From positions 194,564,760 through 194,628,759 of the forward strand of contig CM069433.1 in assembly GCA_035610365.1 (NCBI GenBank): 64,000 nucleotides of DNA. Direction: 5' to 3'. A program made the translations under genes and the position numbers. Origin of the DNA: Aquatica leii (Eukaryota; Arthropoda; Insecta; Coleoptera; Lampyridae). This document shows, piece after piece, positions 11,675 through 23,550 of the stretch (positions are counted from its first letter, which is position 1; each line of letters begins with the position of its first letter). Below the pieces are notes generated by a model. The model did no database searches. It had not been told where the DNA came from and worked only from the letters and a program-made list of their open reading frames with translations.

Positions 11675-14494
11675 CTATCACAACGCCAACTTTTCATAAC
11701 GCCAACCAACTAATTTGAATGTTCATATTGCCAACTGCGTACATAAAACCGGGATGACGTCTAGAAAAATGTATAGGAGGTATACTACAGAGTTGGCGTT
11801 ATGATCGCTGGCTGAGAGTTGCCGTTATGGTCGACGTTGGCGGTTGTAGTCTAGTTCACAAGTTGAAAATGGTTAAAAATACGAGTGAAAGCTCATTAGA
11901 TTTGAAATGACGTCTAGAAAAATGTATTAAAAGGTAACAGGTACACTTGAAAAGCGTTTTGGGAACAGGATTAGCGTTATAAACGGAGGTGTTAGTTGGC
12001 GTTATGAACGTGGTTGGATTTTTAAACATTTGAAAATAACGAGTTATCGTTATACAAAGTTGGCGGTGTGATCATAGTTGACGTTATGGTCAAGATTGGC
12101 GGTTGTAGTCTAGTTAACAAGTTCAAAATGGTGTTAATGTTAATAATAATAAAAATATGAGTGATAGCTCATTGAATTTGAAATGACGTTTAGAAAAATG
12201 TATTAAAATGTATCAGGTACACTAAAAAAACAGTATTTTGCGAACGGAATTAGCGTTATGAACGAAGGGTGTTAGTATGATCACTGGCTGAGAGTTGCCG
12301 TTATGGTCGAGGTTAGCGGTTGTAGTCTAGTCCACAAGTTGAAAATGGTTTTAATGTTAATAATCGTAAAAATATGAGTGAAAGCTCATTAAATTTGAAA
12401 TGACGTCTAGAAAAATTTATTCAAAGGTATATCTATAGATATAGTCTATAGAGAAAAAAAGAGTGTTTAGCGATCAGGATTAGCGTTATGAACGGAGGTT
12501 GTTAGTTGGCGTTATGAAGGCGATTGACTTTATAAACGTTTAAATATAACGAGTTAGCGTTATAGAAAGATCATGATTAGCGTTATTATCACTTGCTATA
12601 AGTTGCCGTTATGGTCGAGGTTGGCGGTTGTAGTCTAGTTCACAAGTTCAAAATGGTGTTAATGCTAATAACCATAAAAACATGAGCGAAAGCTCATTAG
12701 ATTTGAAATGGCACCTAGAAAATTATATTAAAAGGTAGCATGTACTACACTAGAGAAAAAAAAGTGTTTAGCAATCAGGATTAGCGTTATAAAATGATGT
12801 TACTTGGCGTTGTGATCGCTGGATGAGAGTTGCCGTTATGGTCGAAGTTGACGGTTGTAGTCTAGTTAACAAATTCAAAATGGTGTTAATGTTAATAATA
12901 ATAAAAATAAGAGTGATAGCTCAAGGGATTTGAAATGACGTCTAGAAAAATGTGTTAAAAGGTAGCAGGTAAAAGAAAAGTGTTTTGCAAACAGAATTAG
13001 CGTTATGAACGAAGGTGTTAGTTGGCGATATGAACGCGGTTGTCTTTATAAACCTTTGAAAATAACAAGTTAGCGTTATACAAATTTGGTGTTGTGATCA
13101 CAGTTGACGTTACTATCACTGACTGAGAGTTGACGTTATGGTCGAGGTTGGCGGCTGCAGTCTAGTTAACTAGTTCAAAAATAATAATAAAAATATGAGT
13201 GATAGCTAATGGGATTTAAAATGACGTCTAGAAAAATGTATTAAAAGATAACAGGTACACTAGAGAAAAAAATAGTGTTTTGCAAATAAAATTAGCGTTA
13301 TGAACGAAGGTTAGTTGACGTTATGAACGCAATTGGCTCTATAAACGTTTGAGTATAACGAATTTGTGTTATATAAAGTTGGCGTTGTGATCATGATTGG
13401 CGTTATGATCACCGGCTGAGAGTTGCTGTTATGATCGAGGTTGGCGGTTGTAATCTAGTTCAAGTTCAAAACGGTGTTGATGTAATAATAATAAAAATAT
13501 GAGTGATAGAGCTCACGGGATTTGAAATGACGCCTAGAAAAATGTATTAAAAGATAGCAGGTACACTAGAGAAAAAAGTGTTTTGCGAACAGGATTAGCG
13601 TTATGAACGGAGGTTGTTAGTTGGCGTTATAAACGCGATTGGCTTTATCAACGTTTGAATATAAGGAGTTAGCGTTGTGATCACGGTTGACGTTATGGTC
13701 GAGATTGGCGGTTGTAGTCTAGTTAACAAGTACAAAATTGTGTTGATTTTAATAATAAAAATATGAGTGATTACTCATTGAATTTAAAATGACGTCTAGA
13801 AAAATATATTAAAAGGTAGTAAGTACACTAGAAAAAAGAGAGTGTTTTGCGAAGAAGATTAGCGTTATGAACGAAGGTTGTTACCTTTGAAAATAACAAA
13901 CTGGCGCTACGCAAAGTAGGCGTTAATTACTTCATAAAATATCGTAAAAACCTATTAAAATGTCTGATGTAAGTGAATTGGTTGCGCCGGCTGTAAATGC
14001 GAGTCACGTGCCTTCATCGAAAAACGGCTGCAAATTAGACCCTTAACGAAGCGGAAATAGTAAAATAATAGATGAGGAACACCTATTAATACCTCTACAC
14101 GTTCTGCATTTGCTTGTACTTTTTTCTTTGCTGTGAACCTTCTAGTTTAATATGAAACCTAACAACGCCACTTCTTTTTCGAAAACGACGCGGATTACAA
14201 AGTTATTATTAATGGTACAAATTAGTACAAACTGGGTACTAAATAATTCAATAGATTCGATTTGATTCTGCTCATTTGGTCCTGCTAGCTTAGTCGAGGT
14301 AGAAAAAAGGTTAGCTGACGTTATAAACGTTTCAAAATAACCGGTTGGCGTTGTGATCGCGGTTGGCGTTATGATCTTTGGCTAAGAATTAGCGTTATAA
14401 TCGAGATTGGCGTTATGATCACAGACTGAATGTTAACTTTGTGAACGCGGTTGGCGTTATAAACCTTCAAGTTAGTTGGTTGGCGTTGTGATAG
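11675..14494. mobile_element. 2.8 kb TIR-bounded non-autonomous element filled with satellite-like repeats
   Basis: A perfect 16-bp terminal inverted repeat, CTATCACAACGCCAAC at 11675-11690 and its complement at 14479-14494, encloses an interior dominated by variants of the motif TTGGCGTTATGATC. The flanks GTGAATCC (11667-11674) and CACAATCC (14495-14502) agree at their last five of eight positions, which could be a decayed 8-bp target duplication. The motif is inverted at the left end (CATAACGCCAACC at about 11696) and direct in the rest, up to 14490. The only non-repetitive interior lies at 13930-14310. No transposase is encoded. The superfamily is not identified. Confidence 0.55.
11755..13930. 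repeat. Tandem array of nine diverged 150-310 bp units with a nested ~20-bp motif
   Basis: The landmark TGACGTCTAGAAAAATG (with variants) recurs at about 11755, 11908, 12182, 12400, 12706, 12935, 13221, 13527 and 13789, a spacing of 153-306 bp. Each unit holds an AT-rich part (landmark, then AAAGGTAGCAGGTACACTAG) and a part made of several copies of TTGGCGTTATGAACGCG-like motifs about 19-24 bp apart. Length differences come mostly from gain or loss of the short motif. A few more motif copies lie at 14310-14490. Confidence 0.8.
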
Positions 14495-14673
14495 CACAAT
14501 CCTAAAATTAATAAGTTTACACACTCGACTAACATAAGAACCGAGGTTTAAGCTACTGGTGTCCCTTCATCCTTTAACAACACTATCGCATCCATTTCTA
14601 TGAAGTATTTCCGGGTTATGTTTTCCATAACCAAATTCCGTCGTAGTAGTTAACATCAATTACTTCTTCTTCA
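14495..14673 (-). pseudogene. Fragment of the non-LTR element continued at 16011, left of the nested insertion
   Basis: The stretch 14550-14660 resembles 16235-16340 (shared CTGGTGT, AACACTATCGC, ATTTCTATGA, CGTCGTAGTAGTTA and CAATTAC phrases). It is therefore one unit of a roughly 400-bp duplication that was split by the element at 14674-16010. No intact frame. Confidence 0.45.
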
Positions 14674-16010
14674 GGGGGGTCAAAGTAGGAGCGTTCTCGT
14701 CGCGACCCCTGTCAGATCTTTAATCTGCGAATCCTACTACTCACCTTAACCAAACAGCGTTACAATGCCTACCAGTACAGTGCATCAGTGTCACCCCAAA
14801 GGGCCCTTTCCAGGGCTGGCACTGACTGTCATCTCTGCTAACGTCGAGGGGCTCACAGGAGCCAAACAAGACATTATGGCAAAAATCTGCACAGACCACA
14901 AATGTCATGTGCTTTGTCTGCAAGAGACCCACCGAGGCCAAAACAACAACCGCCCACGGATCCCTGGTATGAAGCTAATATTAGAGTGCCAGCACGAGAA
15001 ATACGGTAGCGCCATCTTTACGAAGAGCGATCTCATCGTCAAGACGGCCAACATGTCTCAAGCCAACAACATCGAAATCCTGACAGTGGAACTGGACAGC
15101 ATCTCTATTACCTCGGTCTATAAGCCACCCGGGGAACGGTTTGACTTCGCTAAACCGCTAAACTTCGATCGGAACAAGACTCACATCATCATCGGTGACT
15201 TTAACAGTCACCACGTCAACTGGGACTACGCCAAAACAGATGAAAATGGCGACTTGGTTGAGACGTGGAGCGATGCAAACCACCTCAGTCTAATCCACGA
15301 CCCCAAACTCCCGAAGTCCTTCAACAGCTCTAGATGGAAACGGGGGTACAACCCAGACCTAGCCTTCGTAAGCAACAACATCGCTGACCTCTGCAATAAA
15401 GCCGTGCTGGAACCCATACCACACACACAGGACAGGCCGATATCCATTAGCGCATCACCAGCAGTCACACCAATCACGGCCCCATTCCGCCGCCGTTTCA
15501 ACTTCAAAAAAGCAGACTGGACACGAAAGTGGCAAACATCGAACCGTCACAGACCAACTACAACCTGTTCGTTGACGCCGTACGTACTGCATCCAGAAAG
15601 AACATACCACGAGGATGTAGAACCAGCTACGTGCCAGGACTCTCCCATGAGATGATAGACGAATATCAGAAGTACCAACAGCTATTCCAAGCAAATCCGT
15701 TCTCGGATAGCACCATTGCATCTGGTACAGAACTAGCACTAAAGATACAGGAAGAAAGACAGAAGTCATGGCAAAACATGATTGAAAGTGTGGACATGAC
15801 CCACAGCAGTAGGAAAGCCTGGCTCACCATCAAGAAGCTAAGCAACGACCCCAAAAAGGCTGAACAACACCATAATGTCACTGCAAACCAGGTTGCAAGC
15901 CAACTCCTTCTAAACGGGAAAGCACCAACTAAACAACCTAAGATGAGGATCAAGCGACAACCTGGCAAAGAAAACAACAGCTTCAATACCACCTTCACCA
16001 TGGAAGGAAG
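14674..16010 (+). mobile_element. Non-LTR retrotransposon copy: 5' end present, 3' half missing
   Basis: This GC-richer block contrasts with its AT-rich host. It begins with GGGGGGTCAAAGTAGGAG, has a 5' leader of about 90 bp and an ATG at 14765, and stops abruptly at 16010. It is flanked by ACTTCTTCTTCA at 14662-14673 and the same sequence with one extra CTT at 16011-16025, which looks like a target-site duplication. Typical copies of such elements lose the 5' end; this one keeps the 5' end and lacks the whole RT and the tail. It is less decayed than most relics here, suggesting a younger insertion. Confidence 0.65.
14765..16010 (+). pseudogene. Non-LTR retrotransposon AP-endonuclease and linker, one frameshift, RT missing
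   Basis: Residues 1-250 from the ATG at 14765 form an apurinic-type endonuclease, which nicks genomic target DNA for target-primed reverse transcription. Visible motifs are ISANVEGL (Asn), LCLQETHRG (catalytic Glu), TSVYKPPGE, and IIGDFNSHHVNWDY (GDFN block). The closing block PHTQDRPISI has Asp where SxH-type motifs carry the catalytic His. A one-base shift near 15525 moves the frame to the one open from 15529. It then reads as the pre-RT linker (YNLFVDAVRTASRKNIPRG, SRKAWLTIKKLSNDPKK) up to 16010, where homology ends before any RT. The clade is uncertain (CR1/Jockey group). Confidence 0.75.
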
Positions 16011-18061
16011 ACTTCTTCTTCTTCAATCCTCCTTATACCCTTAAGGGTGCCGAATTAAATTTCTTATTGTCTTCAACCCATTTCTTCCACGAATATTTTC
16101 ATTTCTGCTTTCGTTTTTCATCGTCTTTTACACACTTTACCAATTTCTACTATCTTTTTCATCAGTATATTCTGATTCATTCATGTTATGTCATCATTTT
16201 TACACTTTTATGTAGTATCTTGTTGTAAGCTCGCTGGTGTTGCTTCAACACTACTATCGCGTTCACTTCTATGAGGTATTTCTCAGCTATGTTTTCAATC
16301 ACAAAAGCACGTCGTAGTAGTTACCTTCAATTACCTAACCAAAACAAGAGCCAAAGTTTCAGCTACCTGATGTCACGATGTCCCTTTAGAGCTTATGTCT
16401 TGAAAACAAGCCTAACTTCTTCCATCCTCCTTATACCCTTAAGGATGTCGGATTAAATTTCATCTGGTTTTTTAACCCTTTTTTCCACGAGTATTTTCAT
16501 TTTTGATTTCGTCTTTCCTCTTTTTCCCATTTCTTCTATTCTTTGCATCCAGTTCTTTCTAGGTTTTCATACTACTCTTCTGTCCATTTCTACTATCTTT
16601 TTCATCAATCTATTCCGATTCATCGGTATTATGTGATTATACCATTGCAGTTCCTTTCTTCTTATTTTCGTTGTTATTGTTTCTTGTTGCGTCATTTATC
16701 TTATTTTTCCTTCCGTTTCCTATTCATCTTTTTGTTAATCATTTCTGCCGCATGATTTTCACTTTTTTTTATTTTGTAATGACCACGTATGTATGAACTG
16801 GTATTATCACTTTGTTGTACACTCTTACTTTAATTTTCTTGTATATTTCTCGTTTTCCGAAAATGCGTAATACATTTTTACGCTTTTATTTATCCTGTTG
16901 TTGAATCCTCACCTCCTCGTAAGTACGCTTTATAAAATTCCGTATGCAGTTACATTTTCTAGTTTCCCTTCTCTAATGCACATTTCCCTATTTTCTTCTT
17001 TATTCTTGTTATTTATGATCTTTGTTTTACATTTTTTAATTTTAATTTTCATACCTTTGCTCTATATTTTCGTCAACTGCTTCATCTTTCTGTGGTTACT
17101 GCTACCGGCACTATATCGTCTGCTTATAGTAGACAGTCCATTTTTATTTGTATCAGATTAATATATCCTACCACTGTCTGGTTTTGTTTGGTTCTTCTAA
17201 TATTTTTTTTCCCTTCATTGTTTTTGTTTTTTATTCCTTTTATTATTTTCTTTTTGTTTCCCTTATACTTCTTACAGAATTCCAAAATTTCCTGTTAATA
17301 TTTTGATATGTTTGTTCGAGTTCTTTACCGAAGTCCTCCTAGTTTTTCCTCTTTGCCTCTCGTACTACTTCCTTTGCTATATTTCTTTTACTTATGTGTT
17401 TTTGTCTGTCTACTTCTTGTTGTGTCACCCTATATCTTTTCTATGTAATTTTAAGATTTTTGATCGTTTTTTGTCAATATTTTCATTCCACCATACTGTT
17501 TTATTTTTCTTCTTTGCTATTCTATGTATCGTTTCGCGGAAAGTCTTCCACATTTTTCCACTTGTTCCTGTTTTCTTCTTAATATTGTCTTCTTGTTTCA
17601 TCGTTTCTTAGTCTATGTATTTGTATTCTTTCATATTTTCCTATGTTAGCTCTACGTCCTAAATTAAACCTGTTACTAATCCCTATTGGGTGTCAATTTT
17701 CTCTGGTATTGTTTTACTTTCGATTTCACGTGTATAAACTACATATTTTCCGATGCTACCTATACCTTTATTTTCATCTTCTTCAATTCTTGCGTTCCAG
17801 TCGTCCATTATGACTACCTGGACATTTTCTTCTCTAATTTTATCTAACACGATTTTTTAAATTAGAGTAAAAATCTAAAACCTCTTGTTCTTCTGCTCCC
17901 TCTATTGGTGCATATATTTGTATCATACTTATTTTTACATGTAGTTGTATTCCCAATGTCATAATTCTTAGATTTATCCCTTCGAATTTACTCATTGTAT
18001 TATTTATTTCCTCAGATACAGGTACACTACTCTTCCTGAGTAGTATGTTATATTTATCCAT
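16011..18061 (-). pseudogene. Minus-strand non-LTR retrotransposon relic (endonuclease and linker)
   Basis: On the minus strand, 18061-17840 reads as an endonuclease: INLRIMTLGIQ, ISMIQIYAPIEGAEE, then VVIMDDWNARI (GDWNARIG-type block) near 17810 and IGSIGKYV near 17750. Further on come TVWWNENI (about 17490) and KFWNSVRSIR (about 17280), both typical of the linker that precedes the RT. The lower part (16530-16011) includes KYSWKKWVED-like residues and is present twice. Many stops and frameshifts. Plus-strand frames here look like membrane proteins only because the strand is T-rich. A better-preserved RT of probably the same family is at 43946-44530. Confidence 0.6.
16026..16515. repeat. Direct repeat, two copies 398 bp apart, inside the minus-strand non-LTR relic
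   Basis: Positions 16026-16117 and 16424-16515 share long near-identical runs (ATCCTCCTTATACCCTTAA, then GAATTAAATTTC/GGATTAAATTTC and CCACGAATATTTTCAT/CCACGAGTATTTTCAT). Together with the 14550 and 16235 pair, they show that about 400 bp of the relic was duplicated in tandem before the element at 14674-16010 inserted. Confidence 0.7.
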
Positions 18062-20459
18062 TAGTAATTTACTTCCTTAACCATTTTTCAAATACTTAAT
18101 AATAAAACTTAATTGAGTACCAAGAACAACAAAATTTGATCAATAGTTCTGGCAATAATTCCTCGTTCAAAGCAGTAAAAAAATTGTTGTAGTCAGATAT
18201 AAATCGATTAGCTGTTACACTACTGTTGGATTCTTTAACCATGCCAAAAATGAACTGGTTTGAACAAAATGAAGCTTTTGTTATGCCAAATTAGAACGGT
18301 TAATATCGAGTATATGCATGATATAAGCACACGTTTACTAATTATTGTTTTTGTAGAATTTAATATAAATGCATAGATAGATTTATTGCAAAATAAAAAC
18401 CCTTTTATCGTGTACACAAAACTCACAGCAAAACATCAGGTTACGATCATCTAATAGCAGAAAATATTTAAACGCACAATAGCACTCTGATTACAGCACG
18501 ATACTAACAGAGCGTAAAAAGACAATAAAACAAGCATGTAATTTGATAAAATGCCGATTTAATTATGCTTCAAGCGCAACTGAATCAAAACCCGTTAATA
18601 TCCTTGTACTAATACATTATATAAATTCAATCATTTTGTGCTTTTATTCTGCATACACCATTAGCATGTCTATTTAACAGCAAAAGAGTACGATAGAAAA
18701 CGCGTCAAATCTTTCAAAAAATACTAATTAGGTACACAAAAGTACTAGAAACGTTCAAGTTATTGGTACCGCGGCCATTTTTTTAGGAAGTTATCAAAAC
18801 AGAAGTTTTTTGTCCCCAAAGTACACCCAAATGCAACCGAATTATTAATATTCAGTCCAGGTTTAAGTGCATCGATAACTCGACATGTCCAGTAAAATAA
18901 AAATGAATCTCGAGGGAAATTCAGTTATAATAGAGGTTCCACGTTTAATAAAAAGTGGAAATGACTCCAATCAAGATGTAGCTAAATCCCCAAAAACGTA
19001 AAACCGAAATTGGTAACATGTTCTGTGAACAAAATTGTTGTTTAGTCGAAAACAAAACGTTAATAGTAGACGAGTTACATTCTGATAAACTATTTTTGTT
19101 GAAAAAATTTTTTCCCTACATTCTATTGATCACTGCCAAAAACAAAAGGACTGCGCGTAACGGTCGACGCCACAAACTGCGTTCAAAAGAAAATCAACTG
19201 TTTGCAATTATAGAAATTGTGTCAGTGAAAGCAAAAGTTTACCAACGGTCAAATACGAGAAATTACAGTTTTTCATCCGTTACCAACATAACCTTGATTT
19301 ATTAAATAATTTTACACAATGGTGAAATTGGTAACGCGATAAAAATTCCTACAGCAAGTTGCATATTTAATTCAGTACCGTAAAAGCTAATTAAAATTCT
19401 CGTCGGCAGTTTTCATGTCTATCAGCTTCATTGAAATGATTTGTTATGCAAATTGTCTATATCTGTTTTGAACGTGTTGCCAAAACCAATAAATGCAGCA
19501 AAGAGTTAATTGTTACGAAAAACTAAATTTTTCTGCTTGGTAAAACAAAATTATTTACTACGTAAAATGAAATCTACTTTTGAAATATTTTTTCGACGTG
19601 TATTCGTTATTTTTTAATAAAATTCAATTATCGCATTATGTTTGAAACGCTGACCTCTAAACGCGAAAATAAATCTTGCCAACTTTTGCTCAATAAACGC
19701 GATCGTGGCGCGCAGGTGTATTATTAAATACTCTGAAGGTAAACAAAACTGAGAAAGTACGATTTAAACGAACCATCCTTGAAGCTGTTTATTATTATTC
19801 TTACCTTGCAACATCGAAACCGCATCGTGGAAAAACAAATTTGCACCAGTCTATTTGTTGATTTATTAACCTTATCGAAACGTACTTTATGTATTTGTTT
19901 ATCTACCGTGATTTTAGTGATAAGTTCTTGTCCTACTTAATGTGATAATTAACATCGTAGTGCCGTTACTACCTCGGTTCCCGTTGGGGTAATCTACACA
20001 ATTAACGGTATCATATTTTTGACACACTTACATGAAAAACTAAAGATTATGCAAATAAACATTTACGTTTTAGAATACATAATCCAAAAGTGCTACAAAA
20101 AAGCAATAAAAAACTAACAAAACATAAGCGTAAAAATAATGATAAAGAATTTCTTCGAAACGTTTAATTAGAACAAAATAATAAAAACAGCGTTCACGGC
20201 ATGTTAATAAGGTGTAATAAAAAACAAAATATAAAATAAACAAAACATTTTAAATAATCAATTAATTGCCAAATTACAGAAAAGCTGGCTTTCCGAACTT
20301 ACTAAAAAACGTAAAAAGATACGCTAACTAAACAAGCAAATGCCAATGTCAATAAAGATAAACGAAATTTAAAAACAAAACAAGCAACAAGGTTTTAAAG
20401 AAAGTGTTTGTGAAATTAGGGCGACATTCTACAAATTAAAAAACATACTATGGTTCGGT
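18062..20459. other. AT-rich unique-looking region, no gene seen
   Basis: Short frames only; the longest (19018-19302, 95 codons) shows no domain, signal peptide or splice context. No internal or shared repeats were noticed. Confidence 0.5.
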
Positions 20460-22250
20460 TGCATAAAGCATTGTTAACTGTGACGATATAGTGCTCATCT
20501 CATTCAGCCTTGTCATTGGTACAAAATCAATTGTTTTCATAACGACATTCTCAAATCATCTTATAATTCCCTTTCTCTCTCCGAAGTGTTTTAAAATGCC
20601 GCTTGCACAAAGTTACGATTAAATTTGCGTAACAAAATTTTGACGCCCAACGTGGGGCTTGATTATTCTGTGTGCGATTATAATTCTTTCTGTCTGTGAT
20701 TTTTTTACTTATTGATTGTCGTTAGTGAGTTCGACTTCCTTAAAGACTTGCTTTGCTTCTTTTGTCTGGTTGGAGGACCTGGCTTCGAAGTTAGTTTGCT
20801 TACCTTGTACTACTTCGTATTTTTTTTGTTTTTGATTAACTCGACTACGCCCTTTCATCTTATTAGATTAGTGGTTGTTTGTGCGATACGATGCAATCGC
20901 TACTACTTGTACTATGCTTTAGTTATCGACTCCTTTCAGCTTCTGAATTGTTATCGCAAGCTCTTCTTGTGTTTAGACGACATACTTTATGTTCTTGGCA
21001 GGAGGTTGCTGCAATTTTAAAATCAGTATTTCGCCTTTAGATTTTGACACCATTCGTAACCGTACGATGGAAGCTAATAAAGCTATTGCAATGTAAGTCA
21101 CTACTATGCGCTATCTTTTTAAGCAATTGTTAGAACCGGACTCTGAGCAGACACCGCTAAATACCATTCCGCAATTTGGCTTCGTTTTACCAACCTCGGT
21201 TCGAACTGGAGGATAAATCTTTTTCTTAATTGATCCCTTTAAGCAAACGTTTAGAGTCGAACATTAACACATATGAGATTAATGGTATATACGCTTTTGC
21301 TGTTGCAATTGCGACGAAGCAATACTATTAAGTCGCATTATTACTCATTCCCAAGTACTAGAAAGCTTTCCGACACTGATGTCGCTACCAGATCTTCTAC
21401 ACATGTACATAAGGATCATACTGTTTCTCCGGATGTAAAAACCGCTTTTCTAATTGTTCTCTTCTTTTTCATCGACGTCACAAGCGTCGTCGGTATTAGT
21501 TCACTTTGTGGCTTTTGGATTGTGACTTCTGCTATCCTTCTGAATTCTGTCTCTTGGTTGTGGATCGCATTTATTTGCTTTCTCCCATTTTGATGTCACC
21601 AATATTCTTTTCTGTGGTTAAATTTCTTTGGGGTACTTTCTTCTCTATCTTACTTAAAGACATACTACCTTTTCATCTGTATATAGTTATATCCGCTTAG
21701 TCGACCTTTTGGGATTGGTACGTCGTCTATTGGATTAAACTTTCCAATTTGGGACAGCATTCGTTCTATATAGCTAACTGTTATATCTTTTGTTTTTTTT
21801 ATATATTAACTCACTTTCGTTTCTTCTACGGATAGAAGAATAAAACAGACATCTACATCTTGTCTTATTTTTCTCAGTCTTTTTTACATTTGGTTTTTTT
21901 CTTTTTCTTAATTGGTTGATAACCTGCATGCCCCATCTCTTTTTTTCTTCTTGTTCCTCCTAAAAGTTCGCTTTTAAGGCATCGTAGAGTGGTCGTATCT
22001 TTTTGTTCTTCTACGGGATGGACAGCGAATCAGGCATTAACATCAAACCTTATCTTTCCCCGTCTTTCTCTATATCTATATAATCGCTTTTCATTTCTTT
22101 CTTCTTTGATCTGGGGATTTTCTATGTGACAACCATTCTTTTTTTGCTTCTTAATCCTCTTTAAGGTTCGCCTCTTGGGTGGCTAGTTGAACAAACCTTA
22201 TATTTTTCCGCCTTTTTATATTTCTTCTGTATTTCTTACACACATAAAAA
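20460..22250 (+). mobile_element. LTR-retrotransposon relic with tRNA-Lys-type primer binding site
   Basis: A primer binding site at 20641 is followed by internal sequence that parallels the relic at 34334-36150. Shared phrases include GATTGATTGTC/ATTGATTGTC, CATCGACGTCACAAGCGTC/GATCGGCGTCACAAGCGTC (21470 and 35207), and ATCAAACCTTATCTTTCC with its surroundings (22046 and 35672). The presumed 5' LTR lies upstream of 20640 but its left end could not be placed. All frames are broken; the gag and pol genes are unreadable here. Assignment to an Osvaldo-like gypsy lineage rests only on the Lys-type primer site and the integrase in the sister copy. Confidence 0.5.
20641..20658 (+). other. Primer binding site, tRNA-Lys type
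   Basis: TGACGCCCAACGTGGGGC differs by one base from TGGCGCCCAACGTGGGGC, the complement of a tRNA-Lys 3' end used by several LTR retroelements. It marks the end of a 5' LTR. Confidence 0.65.
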
Positions 22251-23280
22251 GAATGTTTTAATTTAAACTGATAATATTTGACTTAAAACAATTATTGTTT
22301 CCTATATAAGCAAGAATATATTTTCTTAAATGAAAACTAGTTTTTTTTTGGTATTATTTCTTTAACTGAAATAAAATGTATTTGTTTCAAATGATAATTA
22401 TATTAATACCAAAGCCTTCTCTAAGTTTATTTCAAAACTATTAAAATCTTGTTTCAACAACTAATAACGTAATATTAATTGTACCATTCTTTCAAAGTAA
22501 GAATATACAGACTTAGTCTAAGAACTACTTTTTCTTCACCTAAGAATATTATTTGTTTAATTTCAAATAAATTGTACTGTTCTTTCTAAATAATGTTTTC
22601 TTTATTGAGATATAATATAATCTTGAGTTCATAATACCATCCATTTATAATAATCCTACTTTCACACGTTTTTTAAAGACACGCACCCCCAACCAGTCCA
22701 CAGTTGTTCCATCTTTTTCAACAAAATGTAAAGAAAACAGAAGCAGTAGGTGCCACAAAAACACAAAAACCATATACATATGTAAACAGAAGATTTTAAT
22801 TATGTTTGAACAGAAGTTTGTTGGACTTAAAGCAAAGATAATGCTTGCAGTTGTTACTCAAGCAAAGAAGCCGGCCCGCGCATGCACTTTACAATGTACT
22901 TCATCAAATAAATGTATTATTTGAATTAAATATCGAAATTTTAATAGAAAAAAATATCTTTTTCTTCAAAATAAATGCATTAGTTTACATCAAATAAAAC
23001 ATACTGAATTAAGTCAAGAAACTATTTCTTCGCTTAAATAATGCTGATTTCTTTTAAAGATAGGCATGATATTAGTTTAAATATACTAATTATTGCATTT
23101 AAAATCTTAATTCATTTTATACAAAAACATAACAGAATTGATTGAATAATATTTTTTTAAATTAAATAAATACACCAAGAAAATATTATTCTTTTCGGAA
23201 ATAAAGTGAATGTTTTAAAATAAAAATAAAATTTTCAAACAAATAACCAGACGCTTAAAGGAAAACAATATTTTCAAGCA
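22251..23280. other. AT-rich region, no gene seen
   Basis: Runs of TTTCTTTAAATGAAAT-like simple sequence, no reading frame of note. It separates two blocks of the LTR-derived repeat family. Confidence 0.45.
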
Positions 23281-23550
23281 TATTTCGTTTCTTCAATTAA
23301 GAAATAATTTCTATGTGTGTACCTTCTTTTTCTACTTTCTATCTTCTGCTACTTGAACACTTTCTTTGTTTTGATAACTTTTTTCTTTAATTTTCACTGT
23401 AACATTGCTTTCTCTCTGTTTCTTTTCTTTCTAAGCTTATTCTTTCTCTTGCTTTGTCGGATTTAGTTGTTTTCTGTCTTGTTGCGCTTGGTTTGAAGCT
23501 TGGGATGAACTACAACGTCGTTTCTTATACTCTAAGCCCTTCCGCTAGGT
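23281..23550 (+). repeat. LTR-derived repeat family fragment leading into the tandem array
   Basis: The phrases TTTTCACTGTAACATTGCTT and GCGCTTGGTTTGAAGCTTGG match 42130-42240 and 35880-35910. This places the segment just before the CAGCATTTTT landmark in the order seen in every copy of the family. Confidence 0.55.

Noticed and set aside
11675-14494. CRISPR-like array
   Set aside because: Repeat and spacer lengths are irregular, repeats are degenerate, and the genome is eukaryotic.
15226-16001. Minus-strand frames opposite the nested non-LTR element
   Set aside because: Shadows of the GC-richer endonuclease coding strand.
16543-17611. Several plus-strand frames that look like small multi-span membrane proteins
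   Set aside because: They are Phe/Leu/Ser-rich because the plus strand is T-rich; the minus strand carries non-LTR retrotransposon motifs in the same place.
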